Shown here: piece after piece, positions 1-7,043 of the stretch | How positions within the stretch are numbered: the first letter of the stretch is position 1 | Layout of the letters: every line of letters begins with the position of its first letter | IMG/VR virus record: IMGVR_UViG_3300006071_000059 | Coordinates: 1-30,820 of that record | DNA length: 30,820 nucleotides | From: a virus | Reading direction: 5' to 3' (one strand) | Notes under the pieces: generated by a model | Database searches by the model: none | The model's input: only the letters and a program-made list of their open reading frames with translations | Told to the model about the DNA's origin: nothing | Program-made: the position numbers and the translations under genes

Positions 1-744
1 ACCACTCATTCCATCAAATTGAGGCATAGCGATATTCACTCTTTGAACTTGTTGCAAGATGTTTTTACCGTTATCTTTCATGTAGTTCGATTGTAAAAGC
101 GCATTTAACGCTTTAGTACGCATCACTACATTCACAGCTGAACCTCCTGAATTTCCTACGTTACGCAAAAAATCTAATCCATATCCAATGTCTTGAATTG
201 GCAAAGCTGTAACATCATCCCAATATTTAGCACCCGGACCTGTAGAAACATTTACCATTGAAGTTGGTTTTCTTCTGTAGTCAATGTTGTCACCATTCAC
301 CAATGAAACAATACCTGTTTGCAATACGTCAGCTTGTTGCTTACGAATTGCACGAATGATTTTGTTTCTGTTTTTTTCAACACCCTTGTAAGCGTTTAAC
401 GTGATAATCTGATTGATTGTAGGATTATCAAGAATATTCGCTTGAGCAATGTTTGTCATGTAGATATTATCACGATTAAAATCGTAATCCTCTTTAAAAT
501 AAGGAGGTTGATACAAGTTTTCAGTAGCTCTAGTGTACTTGTTTTTATTACCTTCTGTGAAACGAACAACATCAGAAGCAATTAAGTCATTATCTCTTTC
601 AACTTCTACACTTACTAAAAGAGTTGGAGCAGTTTCTTCTGGAAACCATGCTGAAAATCCTGAACGAACAGGAATTACCTCTTCAAATTTACCTACGATT
701 TTCTTAACAATCGTATTACTATGGTTAATTATACTTAATGACAT
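1..744 (-). CDS. Major capsid protein E, 3' part missing
   Basis: The frame is open from an ATG at 744 to the window edge, giving 248 residues without a stop, so the C-terminus lies outside the window. The protein begins MSLSIINHSNTIVKK. It has features of the lambda gpE capsid family: an early FP/RSGF-containing segment (around residues 26-36), a run rich in N-x-Y/T near IYMTNIAQANIL, and a long helix-rich middle with KNRNKIIRAIRKQQADVLQ. It follows a gpD-like decoration gene by two bases and an S49 protease/scaffold gene, the same order as lambda C-Nu3-D-E, which supports the call. It would assemble the icosahedral head shell. The full gene should be about 330-350 residues. Family assignment comes from pattern and context, not a search. 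Confidence 0.82.
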   Translation of the reverse strand, partial: MSLSIINHSNTIVKKIVGKFEEVIPVRSGFSAWFPEETAPTLLVSVEVERDNDLIASDVVRFTEGNKNKYTRATENLYQPPYFKEDYDFNRDNIYMTNIAQANILDNPTINQIITLNAYKGVEKNRNKIIRAIRKQQADVLQTGIVSLVNGDNIDYRRKPTSMVNVSTGPGAKYWDDVTALPIQDIGYGLDFLRNVGNSGGSAVNVVMRTKALNALLQSNYMKDNGKNILQQVQRVNIAMPQFDGMSG

Positions 745-746
745 AA

Positions 747-1514
747 TTAGTTATTGAATTTAGTACCTTCAGTAACGTTGTTAAGAACGAAACCTTGAGT
801 TGTTAATATATCTCTTAATGCTTTTGAACCTACAATGGTATCTAAAGTAACTCCTATTGGAAGGATTAAGTTGGTTGCATCAATGTCACCATCAATTGCA
901 ATATTAGCTGTTAACGTTGTTCCATCAGCCATTGTATTCACACCTTCAATTTTCAAAATACCAATAACATTAGCTAAAGTAGATTGAGTTACAGGAGAAA
1001 CACCATTCAATGTTCCGCTTGTTCCTTGCTCGATTGTGATTGTTGGAGCAGTACCTGTACCTGTTGCAGCAAGGTCTGTTTTGTTTCCTACAGTAGTAGC
1101 AGTAAACAATACATCAGTACCACCATGTAAAACAGCACCTGTATTATAACCTGTCAATGAACCTGAATAAGTACCCGTTACTGTACCTGCTCCTGTTGTT
1201 GCACCTGCTAATAAATTAGCGAAAGCGGCAGCCAATTGAGCAATTGTAGTAGCACCTGTAGAAGTATAGGTTAAACCACCTAAAATCATTGTTTGACCAG
1301 CAGTTAAAGCTGTTCCAAAACGGACTTGAGCAGTTTCGTATGTTCCTGCATTTCTGTAAACCAAAATACCATCTTGAGCATCTAATGATTCTCCTAGATT
1401 GTTTACAAAAGTAGCAGCCATATATCTGTTACCATAGGTAAAGACACTTTGTGCATTGTAATCAACCGTTGATTGATTACGGGTGGCACCCCTTTGATTA
1501 GCGTATATATTCAT
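747..1514 (-). CDS. Head decoration protein (gpD-like) with inserted beta domain
   Basis: This 255-residue protein appears to be a lambda gpD-type capsid decoration protein split by an insertion. Residues 1-60 hold the start of the fold, with GESLDAQDGILVYRNAG. Residues about 180-255 hold the rest: VIGILKIEGVNTMADGTT, an IDGDIDA stretch and a terminal helix with ALRDILTTQGF. Between them, about residues 61-178 are a Thr/Gly/Ala-rich beta domain (LTAGQTMILGGLTYTSTGAT, then AAAFANLLAGA). This resembles repeat domains of bacterial surface adhesins. Ordinary gpD proteins are about 110-150 residues, so the insert accounts for the extra length. The gene lies between the protease/scaffold and the capsid gene, as gpD does in lambda. 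The insert would probably face outwards on the capsid. Confidence 0.75.
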   Translation of the reverse strand: MNIYANQRGATRNQSTVDYNAQSVFTYGNRYMAATFVNNLGESLDAQDGILVYRNAGTYETAQVRFGTALTAGQTMILGGLTYTSTGATTIAQLAAAFANLLAGATTGAGTVTGTYSGSLTGYNTGAVLHGGTDVLFTATTVGNKTDLAATGTGTAPTITIEQGTSGTLNGVSPVTQSTLANVIGILKIEGVNTMADGTTLTANIAIDGDIDATNLILPIGVTLDTIVGSKALRDILTTQGFVLNNVTEGTKFNN

Positions 1515-1525
1515 CTCTTAATTGA

Positions 1526-1858
1526 TTAAATTTTAAACTTAAACGCTTTTTCAAGTAAAGCAGCTTCTGCATCAGTAGCATTCTCTACCACCACAGTAGC
1601 AGCTTCAGTTACCACATCATTAGCGTTGTCAGCACCTAAAGCATTTACCTTACCTTTAGTAGCAATAGCCACTAAAAAGGCATTTTTTTGAGATTCTAAA
1701 ATGGCTTTACCACTTTTAATCCCTTCTACTACAGACTTTGAATCTGCTTCATAAAACGCCAACCAAGAATTTACAATCTCTTGTTGGGCGTTGGCTCCTT
1801 CAGTTAAGATACTTTGTACCAACTCCGGGTGCGCACTGTTTAATTCTGTTCTTGTCAT
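1526..1858 (-). CDS. Nested scaffold protein from an internal start
   Basis: Inside the protease gene and in the same frame, codon 323 is an ATG at 1858. It begins MTRTELNSAHPELVQSIL and runs to the shared stop, giving 110 residues. It sits exactly where the protease linker ends and the helical Ala/Glu-rich segment begins. The bases just upstream are A-rich (AATTCAAAA), as at other starts in this window. In lambda, the scaffold Nu3 is made from an internal start within gene C in the same way. The role as scaffold is inferred from this layout; the internal start is seen but its use is not proven. Confidence 0.55.
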   Translation of the reverse strand: MTRTELNSAHPELVQSILTEGANAQQEIVNSWLAFYEADSKSVVEGIKSGKAILESQKNAFLVAIATKGKVNALGADNANDVVTEAATVVVENATDAEAALLEKAFKFKI

Positions 1859-2824
1859 TTTTGAATTAGAATTTTGATTAATATTAGTATTCTTTTTTAT
1901 ACTTGTTGTTGTTTCTTGTTTTCTAGTTTTAACAAGAACCTTTTTGATAACTTCTTGTTTAGATGCAATCCCATCGATAAATTTCCCTACGGAATCCTTT
2001 GCAAAAGCATCATGTCCATTATCATAATCAGTTCCTTTTAATATCGGTCTGAATTTTGCTATTGAATCTAAAAACCTTTCGTTGATAGGGTCTAGCAAAT
2101 TATTTACAATCAGTTTATAGTTGTTATTATTCAACGCCTCTTCAATATCCTGATTCTTCTTTGTTGACTTGGTGGCATAAAGTCTAATATACTTTTCTCC
2201 ATCTTCATCCTCTGTATTAGCTGCTCTTCCTTCAAACTGAACCATTGTTCCGCAACTTCCTACATTACTCATTTCGCTTTCGGCACTTATCTCTTCACAA
2301 GCACTTAAAATACCATAACACGCACTACAAGCCATCCCTCCTTTTCTAACCAATCCATAAACAGGTTTGGTTTTTCTGATTTCAGTAATAGCATCAGTCA
2401 TTATTTCGACTGCACTTGTTGAACCACCTCCTGAATTAGCATAAATGATAAAACCTTTGATGTTATCATTCTTTGCAAGGTCAAGCATATTTTCAGAAAG
2501 CTGTGTCATTCCGTAGCTTGAAGCACCACCATCAACTGTAATAACCCCATTCAAGTTAACTATTGCTATTCCTTGAATATCCTCGCTTGTAGGCTCAAAA
2601 TCATCATCGTCGCACTCTACATAATCATCCAAATCGTTATCATCATCATCACATTTAGGACCACTTAAAATAGAGATTGAATTATACTTCTTTTCAGGCA
2701 ATTCTAAAACTTGTCCGTTTTTTGAATTTGCTAATATCTGAATCATAGCAGGTAAAGACTTCGCATCAACGCTCCAAGCACCTATTCCATAAACCTCTCT
2801 TGCTAATCCAAAATTCATACTCAT
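1526..2824 (-). CDS. S49-family prohead protease fused to scaffold
   Basis: This 432-residue protein has the lambda gpC layout. Residues about 84-300 are a ClpP/SppA-type serine protease: GIAIVNLNGVI opens the fold, GMACSACYG carries the nucleophile Ser167, and YATKSTKK carries the likely general base Lys219. The spacing between the two residues is that of the S49 Ser-Lys dyad. A very acidic loop (about residues 59-76) precedes the core. After a Ser/Asn-rich linker (305-322) comes a 110-residue helical Ala/Glu-rich segment that looks like a scaffold. It should process the prohead and remove the scaffold during maturation. The next gene, the decoration protein, starts 12 bases downstream. Upstream is a leader with a 15-bp hairpin that ends 17 bases before the ATG. 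Confidence 0.85.
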   Translation of the reverse strand: MSMNFGLAREVYGIGAWSVDAKSLPAMIQILANSKNGQVLELPEKKYNSISILSGPKCDDDDNDLDDYVECDDDDFEPTSEDIQGIAIVNLNGVITVDGGASSYGMTQLSENMLDLAKNDNIKGFIIYANSGGGSTSAVEIMTDAITEIRKTKPVYGLVRKGGMACSACYGILSACEEISAESEMSNVGSCGTMVQFEGRAANTEDEDGEKYIRLYATKSTKKNQDIEEALNNNNYKLIVNNLLDPINERFLDSIAKFRPILKGTDYDNGHDAFAKDSVGKFIDGIASKQEVIKKVLVKTRKQETTTSIKKNTNINQNSNSKMTRTELNSAHPELVQSILTEGANAQQEIVNSWLAFYEADSKSVVEGIKSGKAILESQKNAFLVAIATKGKVNALGADNANDVVTEAATVVVENATDAEAALLEKAFKFKI

Positions 2825-2841
2825 TTTACTTTTGATTTAAA

Positions 2842-2886
2842 ACACAAAAAGTGTTACCCGCTTTACGCAGATAACACTTTTTGTGT
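2842..2886 (-). terminator. 15-bp hairpin in the protease leader, terminator-like
   Basis: The arms 2842-2856 and 2872-2886 are a perfect 15-bp inverted repeat (ACACAAAAAGTGTTA and its complement) around a 15-base loop. On the minus strand it is followed by GTGTTTTAAATC, a weak U-tract, and ends 17 bases before the protease ATG at 2824. Its place after a promoter and before the gene suggests an attenuator, an RNA-stability element or a translation control hairpin rather than a plain operon end. Confidence 0.6.
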
Positions 2887-2942
2887 ATTTTTTCCTAAAT
2901 TTTGCACCTTTGTCATCACGACAATAGTTTTATAATTCGATA
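2842..2942 (-). ncRNA. Leader RNA A of the capsid operon
   Basis: This gene-free 5' leader lies between the -7 element at 2943-2950 and the protease gene. In order it holds a GAATTA box, a 5-bp hairpin TTGTC-GTGAT-GACAA (2910-2924), an AAAATTTAGG box and the long 15-bp hairpin. The same order, with near-identical spacing (45 against 44 bases from GAATTA to the end of the GG box), occurs at 24571-24654 before the gpW-like/portal operon. Conservation of layout between two places suggests a functional RNA. The nature of the signal is unknown. Confidence 0.55.
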
Positions 2943-2950
2943 CAAATATA
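2943..2950 (-). promoter_or_regulatory. Promoter -7 element for the capsid operon
   Basis: The minus strand reads TATATTTG, matching the Bacteroidota -7 consensus TAnnTTTG, followed by TA as at 24655-24662. No clear -33 TTTG is seen at 19-21 bases upstream, so strength is uncertain and a phage factor could be needed. It lies just after the terminator at 3042-3081, which supports a new transcription unit. Confidence 0.5.
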
Positions 2951-3041
2951 TAAAAAGATTTTAATAAATTACATTTCTGCAATTATTTTTATTTTTTTGA
3001 TGTTTTTATCATTAAAATTGTTTTAATGCTTTACACAAAGA

Positions 3042-3081
3042 AAAAACCCTATTTCTCTGTGTTATCAGGAATAGGGTTTTT
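3042..3081 (-). terminator. Terminator of the replication operon
   Basis: Arms 3042-3053 and 3070-3081 form a perfect 12-bp inverted repeat (AAAAACCCTATT and its complement). On the minus strand the 3' arm runs into a TTTTTTC tract. It lies 39 bases after the stop of the second gpW-like gene, so it should end the long early transcript and insulate the capsid operon. Confidence 0.82.
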
Positions 3082-3119
3082 AAATAAATAATCATTGTAG
3101 ATTATTCTTTTGTTGATTC

Positions 3120-3377
3120 TTATTTTTGTCTTATAGCTCTATTTTCCATTTCATTAATATTTTCTATATAAAAAGCTCTTAATTTTTCAAGACTTTGAAT
3201 ATTATTTACAATACCCGAAACACTTACATAAGTCGTTTCTGCTTTCATTTTACCATCATCTAATCTGTAATGATGTATGTGTTCTGAACCTTCTTGAAAT
3301 GCTTTAAAACATTTTTCAATTTTAGCATCAATTTGTTCTATCTTTTGGATAAAATATTCTACTGTTCTTGTTTCCAT
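3120..3377 (-). CDS. gpW-like protein, second copy
   Basis: This 85-residue protein is clearly related to the 97-residue protein at 24250-24543. The two align without gaps over about 50 residues from SEHIHHYRLDDGKMKAE against SGHLVQYELDDGQMKVR to the C-terminal YI-x-N segment. The motif (an aromatic/charged strand, DDG-x-M-K, then a helix with SLEKLRAFYI) recalls lambda gpW, the small protein that joins head and tail and lies before the portal gene. This copy is not beside the portal. It is the last gene of the replication operon, starting at the stop of the upstream gene, with a terminator after it. It may be a paralogue with a changed role. The gpW assignment rests on motif and on the position of the other copy. 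Confidence 0.5.
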   Translation of the reverse strand: METRTVEYFIQKIEQIDAKIEKCFKAFQEGSEHIHHYRLDDGKMKAETTYVSVSGIVNNIQSLEKLRAFYIENINEMENRAIRQK

Positions 3378-3745
3378 TATAATTCTAATTTTAAGTTTGT
3401 TTTGTTACTTGCATTATGCTTTTGTCTATTCTTAAACTCTAAACTAATCCACGTTTTCAAATCTCTACCATGAGCAACTTTATGTTTTGATTTTGTAAAC
3501 CCATGATGAAAGATAAGTTTTGCTTTTACAAGGTTACTGAATACTGCTCCGAATACTCTTGGCTCTTCTGGAACAACTCCACCTTGTGCAAAGTATGCTT
3601 CTTTCAAATCATCCGAACTGAACCACTTGAATTGTGTTTTAACCCATTGTTCAGCAAATGCAAATATCTTATTGAAGTTATGCTTGTTTCCGTACATTAC
3701 GCTTTCAATAGCCTCTTCCTTTGATTGAATTTCTTTTGATTCCAT
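3377..3745 (-). CDS. Unknown 122-residue protein, possible winged helix
   Basis: No family is recognised with confidence. The core (residues about 25-105) is compact and mixed: FAEQWVKTQFKWFSSDDLKE, then an EEPRVFGAVFSNLVKAKLI helix followed by a GFTKSKHKVAHGR turn and a final strand. Helix-helix-strand-turn-strand order with basic residues in the turn suggests a winged-helix DNA-binding fold, as in some phage proteins of replication operons. The C-terminal tail is basic and Asn-rich. It overlaps the next gene by one base and follows a small membrane protein by two bases, so it is translated as part of the recombination end of the operon. Function is not assigned. Confidence 0.7.
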   Translation of the reverse strand: MESKEIQSKEEAIESVMYGNKHNFNKIFAFAEQWVKTQFKWFSSDDLKEAYFAQGGVVPEEPRVFGAVFSNLVKAKLIFHHGFTKSKHKVAHGRDLKTWISLEFKNRQKHNASNKTNLKLEL

Positions 3746-3747
3746 AG

Positions 3748-3936
3748 TTACAAATCTTTAAATTGTTTGATTATAAATAGCATGGATACTACTAAAATTG
3801 ATTCAAAGCACCATAAACATAATCCACTTAAAAAATCAATTGAATTAAATGTTTTACAAATAATATAAGAGTTTCCAATTAAAGAAAAAACTACTAAAAT
3901 AATACCCGTATATAATAAAAAGTTATCTTCATTCAT
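3748..3936 (-). CDS. Small two-segment membrane protein
   Basis: This 62-residue protein has two strongly hydrophobic stretches: about residues 6-27 (LLYTGIILVVFSLIG) and about 36-57 (GLCLWCFESILVVSMLFII), joined by a short loop. It ends in a charged KQFKDL tail. It lies two bases after the exonuclease gene and two bases before the next gene, so it is an integral part of the operon. Phage early operons often carry such host-directed membrane peptides. No family is recognised. Confidence 0.6.
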   Translation of the reverse strand: MNEDNFLLYTGIILVVFSLIGNSYIICKTFNSIDFLSGLCLWCFESILVVSMLFIIKQFKDL

Positions 3937-3938
3937 AG

Positions 3939-4676
3939 TTATAATTCATTTAAAAGTTTGTTAGCCTTTGTTAATCTTTCAATAAGTTTGATTTTATCAT
4001 CAATAGGAACAACAAATCTAAACTTTGTCATGCTTGGAAAATCTGAATGACTTGGAATAAATGGTAAATTCCATAAATCTCTTTCGTAGATAAAACGATA
4101 CTTCCACAAATCATCTTTAATATGCTTTTCAATGTAGTCAGTTTCCTCAACTAATTGTCGCATTTCAATAAGGTTTTCCTCTGTTGGCATAAATGCTATT
4201 GCTTCCCCATACTTGGTATTGTGAATAAGACTATTACTTACAATTTGATAGTACTCCATTGGAAATTCTTTTTTAAGTAATTCAATGTCTTGTTTCTGTA
4301 AACACTTTGAATACTTATAATGGTTTTCCATTTGGTAGCACTTCAACTCCGAAATACAACCACCATCAACTTTAACTTGGAAATCCTCTGAACCACTATG
4401 CCATTCTATCTTTGGATTAATAGTTGTTCTGTCAATTACCAATTCGTATTCTGAACCCAACTGCCAATGAACCCAAACCTCCCAAAGTTTACCCCAACTC
4501 ATTTCCCATTTAGTAACAGGAAGTGAAATTCCTCTACCCAATTCAAGTTCCATTGCTTTCTGATTGATATAGGTAATGGCTCCTGCTCCGAAGCCATATT
4601 TACCTTTACCATCAAGCATAAGAACAGATAATTTACTAGAAGTAAATCTTGCTACTCTATTTGCTTTATTATTCAT
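3939..4676 (-). CDS. YqaJ-like recombination exonuclease
   Basis: This 245-residue protein shows PD-(D/E)xK nuclease features of the phage YqaJ/lambda-exonuclease type: GKLWE (residues 62-66) giving the helix Glu, then SGSEDFQVKVDGG (95-106) with Asp104, and ISELKCYQ (108-115) giving the Glu110-x-Lys112 pair. In YqaJ-type enzymes these residues bind metal. It should resect duplex DNA 5' to 3' to give single strands for the RecT annealing protein, whose gene lies just upstream with only a 30-residue ORF between. The C-terminal half is helical and charged. The length is close to the usual 200-300 residues. The family call comes from the catalytic pattern and the RecT partner. Confidence 0.72.
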   Translation of the reverse strand: MNNKANRVARFTSSKLSVLMLDGKGKYGFGAGAITYINQKAMELELGRGISLPVTKWEMSWGKLWEVWVHWQLGSEYELVIDRTTINPKIEWHSGSEDFQVKVDGGCISELKCYQMENHYKYSKCLQKQDIELLKKEFPMEYYQIVSNSLIHNTKYGEAIAFMPTEENLIEMRQLVEETDYIEKHIKDDLWKYRFIYERDLWNLPFIPSHSDFPSMTKFRFVVPIDDKIKLIERLTKANKLLNEL

Positions 4677-4768
4677 TACTTCTTAAATTTTTTGATTAAA
4701 GTAATAATCACAACCATTAGTAAGTTTCCTCCAACAAATCCACTAACTAATAATATTGCACTATTCAT
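4676..4768 (-). CDS. 30-residue membrane microprotein between RecT and exonuclease
   Basis: An ATG at 4768 opens a 30-codon frame: MNSAILLVSGFVGG, then a NLLMVVIITLI stretch and a KKFKK tail ending at TAA. It is one transmembrane helix with a positive C-terminal end. It overlaps the end of the RecT gene by 8 bases, and its stop overlaps the exonuclease ATG as TAATG, a tight coupling typical of genes translated together. It fills what would otherwise be an 84-base gap between the two recombination genes. Function unknown; it could tether the machinery to the membrane or simply be a coupling peptide. Confidence 0.5.
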   Translation of the reverse strand: MNSAILLVSGFVGGNLLMVVIITLIKKFKK

Positions 4769-5489
4769 TTTTCAATTTGTTAAGTTGGTAAATTACTTTG
4801 TCGTAGTTTGCTTTATCCTTATCATCAATTACTTTTTGAATAAACTCTAAATCTGATTCTTTTTCAATCAATGACTTTTTCTCTTCAAATAATTCAACCA
4901 ATTTTTCATACTTTGATACATCCTCAAATTCAGCATCAATAGTAGAAAAAACATCTTTCACTTCGTCAACAGTTTGCATCCCTTTCAAAATATCAGGAGC
5001 ATATAATCTTCCAAAGAAACTTGCTGAACGATATTGAAACATTAACTCTGGCATCGTTTGCCATTTAGAACCTGTTTTAGCTAACCATCCTTCCGATTTA
5101 ACCATTAACCAAGTAACAGTTGGACCAACTAATTTATTCCCATCCATATCTTCAGTATAGGCTCTACAACCATAATCATCAGACTTTGGAACACCAACAA
5201 ACTCAAATCTCAATGGCTTAAATCTTCCACATGAATTTATTGAAGCTATAATAAATGTTGAACTCCAACTAGGTTTCCCTTTGATAATATCTAAATTCTG
5301 CATTACTTCAAATGGAGAAATTTTCAATCTGTTTGCCATTTCCAAAGCAATCATAGTATTTGGAATATTGTTTTTGTATGCAGCAGGTACTAAATCTGAA
5401 CTTGCTAAACCTTTTGCAATTCTTTGACCATCCTCAAATGATGATATTGTACTAAATATTGAGGAATCTGTTTTTACTAAATTTGACAT
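4761..5489 (-). CDS. recT: RecT-family single-strand annealing protein
   Basis: This 242-residue protein matches the RecT pattern well. The N-terminus has a 'DLVPAAYKNNIPNTMIALE' segment followed by MANRLKISPFEVMQNLDII and KGKPSWSSTFIIASIN, which are conserved in phage RecT proteins. Later segments include GPTVTWLMVKSEGW, KWQTMPELMFQYRSASFFGR and YAPDILKGM. The last 45 residues are charged and helical. RecT coats single strands and anneals complementary DNA in phage recombination. Its partner exonuclease lies downstream; the coiled-coil repeat protein lies one base upstream. This is one of the surest calls in the window. Confidence 0.9.
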   Translation of the reverse strand: MSNLVKTDSSIFSTISSFEDGQRIAKGLASSDLVPAAYKNNIPNTMIALEMANRLKISPFEVMQNLDIIKGKPSWSSTFIIASINSCGRFKPLRFEFVGVPKSDDYGCRAYTEDMDGNKLVGPTVTWLMVKSEGWLAKTGSKWQTMPELMFQYRSASFFGRLYAPDILKGMQTVDEVKDVFSTIDAEFEDVSKYEKLVELFEEKKSLIEKESDLEFIQKVIDDKDKANYDKVIYQLNKLKNE

Positions 5490-5490
5490 C

Positions 5491-7014
5491 TTACAATTCG
5501 TTTAATTTGGTTAGTAATTCTTTTAATAGGTCAGAAACTCTGTTTGAACATTCAACTGAAAACTCTTTGATTTCGGGTTGGTCTGAATCATACATAATAG
5601 GAAATCTTGAAAGTTCATCCTTTAAAATACTTTCGTAAAACTCTTTACCATAAGCCAAACGTTTCACTCTTGCTTTGTTTTCGGAATCAGATTTCTTTTT
5701 CGCTTGTGATTCTCTTTCTTTTATTGCTTTTTCAACATCTGAAACAAATTTATCAAACCACTCTTTATTTCTTCCTACTAAAACTTCTCTGTTAGCAATA
5801 AGTTTTGAACTTCCTTCTAAAAATATAGGATATTCTTTAGTTGAATCATAAGTCAATCCTAATTTTAAAAGTATCTTAACTCTTTCTTGATATAGATTTT
5901 CTTTATCAGCAATCTCTTTTTGCTCTTTGGCATCAGCAATAGACTTTTTAGCATCTACTAATATCTGCTCAAATTCTGTGATTGAGGCATGGAATATTTT
6001 ATCAGTTGGAATACTTATATCTGGAAACTCTTTGCTGAACATAAAATATAAGTTATCAGTAATCCCAAAACCAATCTCAAATAATCTGTTTTTACGAATC
6101 TCAAACTGCTCGTCTTTTTGCTTTTTAAGCTCGGCATCACGTTTCTCTTGAACGACATCAGAAATGGTTTTTTTAATGGCTAACAAAACGTTTTCAAACA
6201 TTGTAGAATCACAACCATAAACATCATCATACGCATAAGTGCTTTCAATATCTTTAGAAACAAATAGCTTATCTACCAATTCAAATCCAACCTCTTTCAA
6301 ACGATTAACACGAACTTGGAAAATCTCTTGCTTCATAGCCTCGTTTTCTAACCTTTGGTTTTCCCTTGCAGTAATGTCGTTGGTTTTATCCATCAACGTT
6401 TTTGCAACACGTTCTTTCACTTGGTCAAGCATCAAATCGTACTCTTCAAAATCATACTCCCCATTCAAACTTTGGTCAACTAATTTAGTAGATGATTTCA
6501 AATTTTTAAAAGTCATTTTCTGAATAACATTGTAGCAGTAAGTTTCGATATTTTCAATATCGCTTTTGATTCTGTCAATACGGATTTGCTCTGCTTTTTC
6601 AGCCAATTCCTTTTCGTCTTTTTTGCGTTGTTCCTCTGCTTGTAGTTTCGTAGTAGCCTTATCCTCCAAAGTAACGTTAATCTCAATCAAATCTTTCAAA
6701 TTAGCTTTATCAGTTTTCTTGTAAGATTCAAAAACTGAAATGTTATTTTTCTCAATGTTCTGAATAAGGTATCTCGGCTCTCGAAGTTCAGCACGAATAC
6801 CATTCAACTCCTTCAATTCATCCGAAGTCAGTTTTTCAATAGCAACCAATTCCTCTAATCGGTCTTGATGCTTCTCTTTCAACTCATGCAAATTCTCTTT
6901 GGCTTTTGCATAATCTGATAAAAGCACTAAACTCTTATCACTTGAACCCATAAATTCTTTTACCGCAACCTCTTTCGTTCCGAATACTTCTAATTGTTTT
7001 TCCTCTAAAATCAT
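5491..7014 (-). CDS. Coiled-coil protein with internal repeats, RecT partner
   Basis: This 507-residue protein is highly charged and mostly helical. Residues 30-160 form an extended coiled coil rich in Glu and Lys. From about residue 231 there are three units of about 70 residues (231-300, 301-371, 373-443) and a partial fourth (446-500). Each has an N-R/K-L-x-E/K-x-G-F/L start, an aromatic/acidic middle and a helix ending in a charged linker. Phages that encode RecT often have a large coiled-coil protein just before it (for example DUF1351-type proteins in Gram-positive phages), which may be an analogue here. It ends one base before recT. Its own promoter/operator region lies directly upstream (7044-7089). 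No enzymatic motif is visible. Confidence 0.75.
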   Translation of the reverse strand: MILEEKQLEVFGTKEVAVKEFMGSSDKSLVLLSDYAKAKENLHELKEKHQDRLEELVAIEKLTSDELKELNGIRAELREPRYLIQNIEKNNISVFESYKKTDKANLKDLIEINVTLEDKATTKLQAEEQRKKDEKELAEKAEQIRIDRIKSDIENIETYCYNVIQKMTFKNLKSSTKLVDQSLNGEYDFEEYDLMLDQVKERVAKTLMDKTNDITARENQRLENEAMKQEIFQVRVNRLKEVGFELVDKLFVSKDIESTYAYDDVYGCDSTMFENVLLAIKKTISDVVQEKRDAELKKQKDEQFEIRKNRLFEIGFGITDNLYFMFSKEFPDISIPTDKIFHASITEFEQILVDAKKSIADAKEQKEIADKENLYQERVKILLKLGLTYDSTKEYPIFLEGSSKLIANREVLVGRNKEWFDKFVSDVEKAIKERESQAKKKSDSENKARVKRLAYGKEFYESILKDELSRFPIMYDSDQPEIKEFSVECSNRVSDLLKELLTKLNEL

Positions 7015-7043
7015 AATGTTTGTTTTTAAATTGTTTTTTAAGA

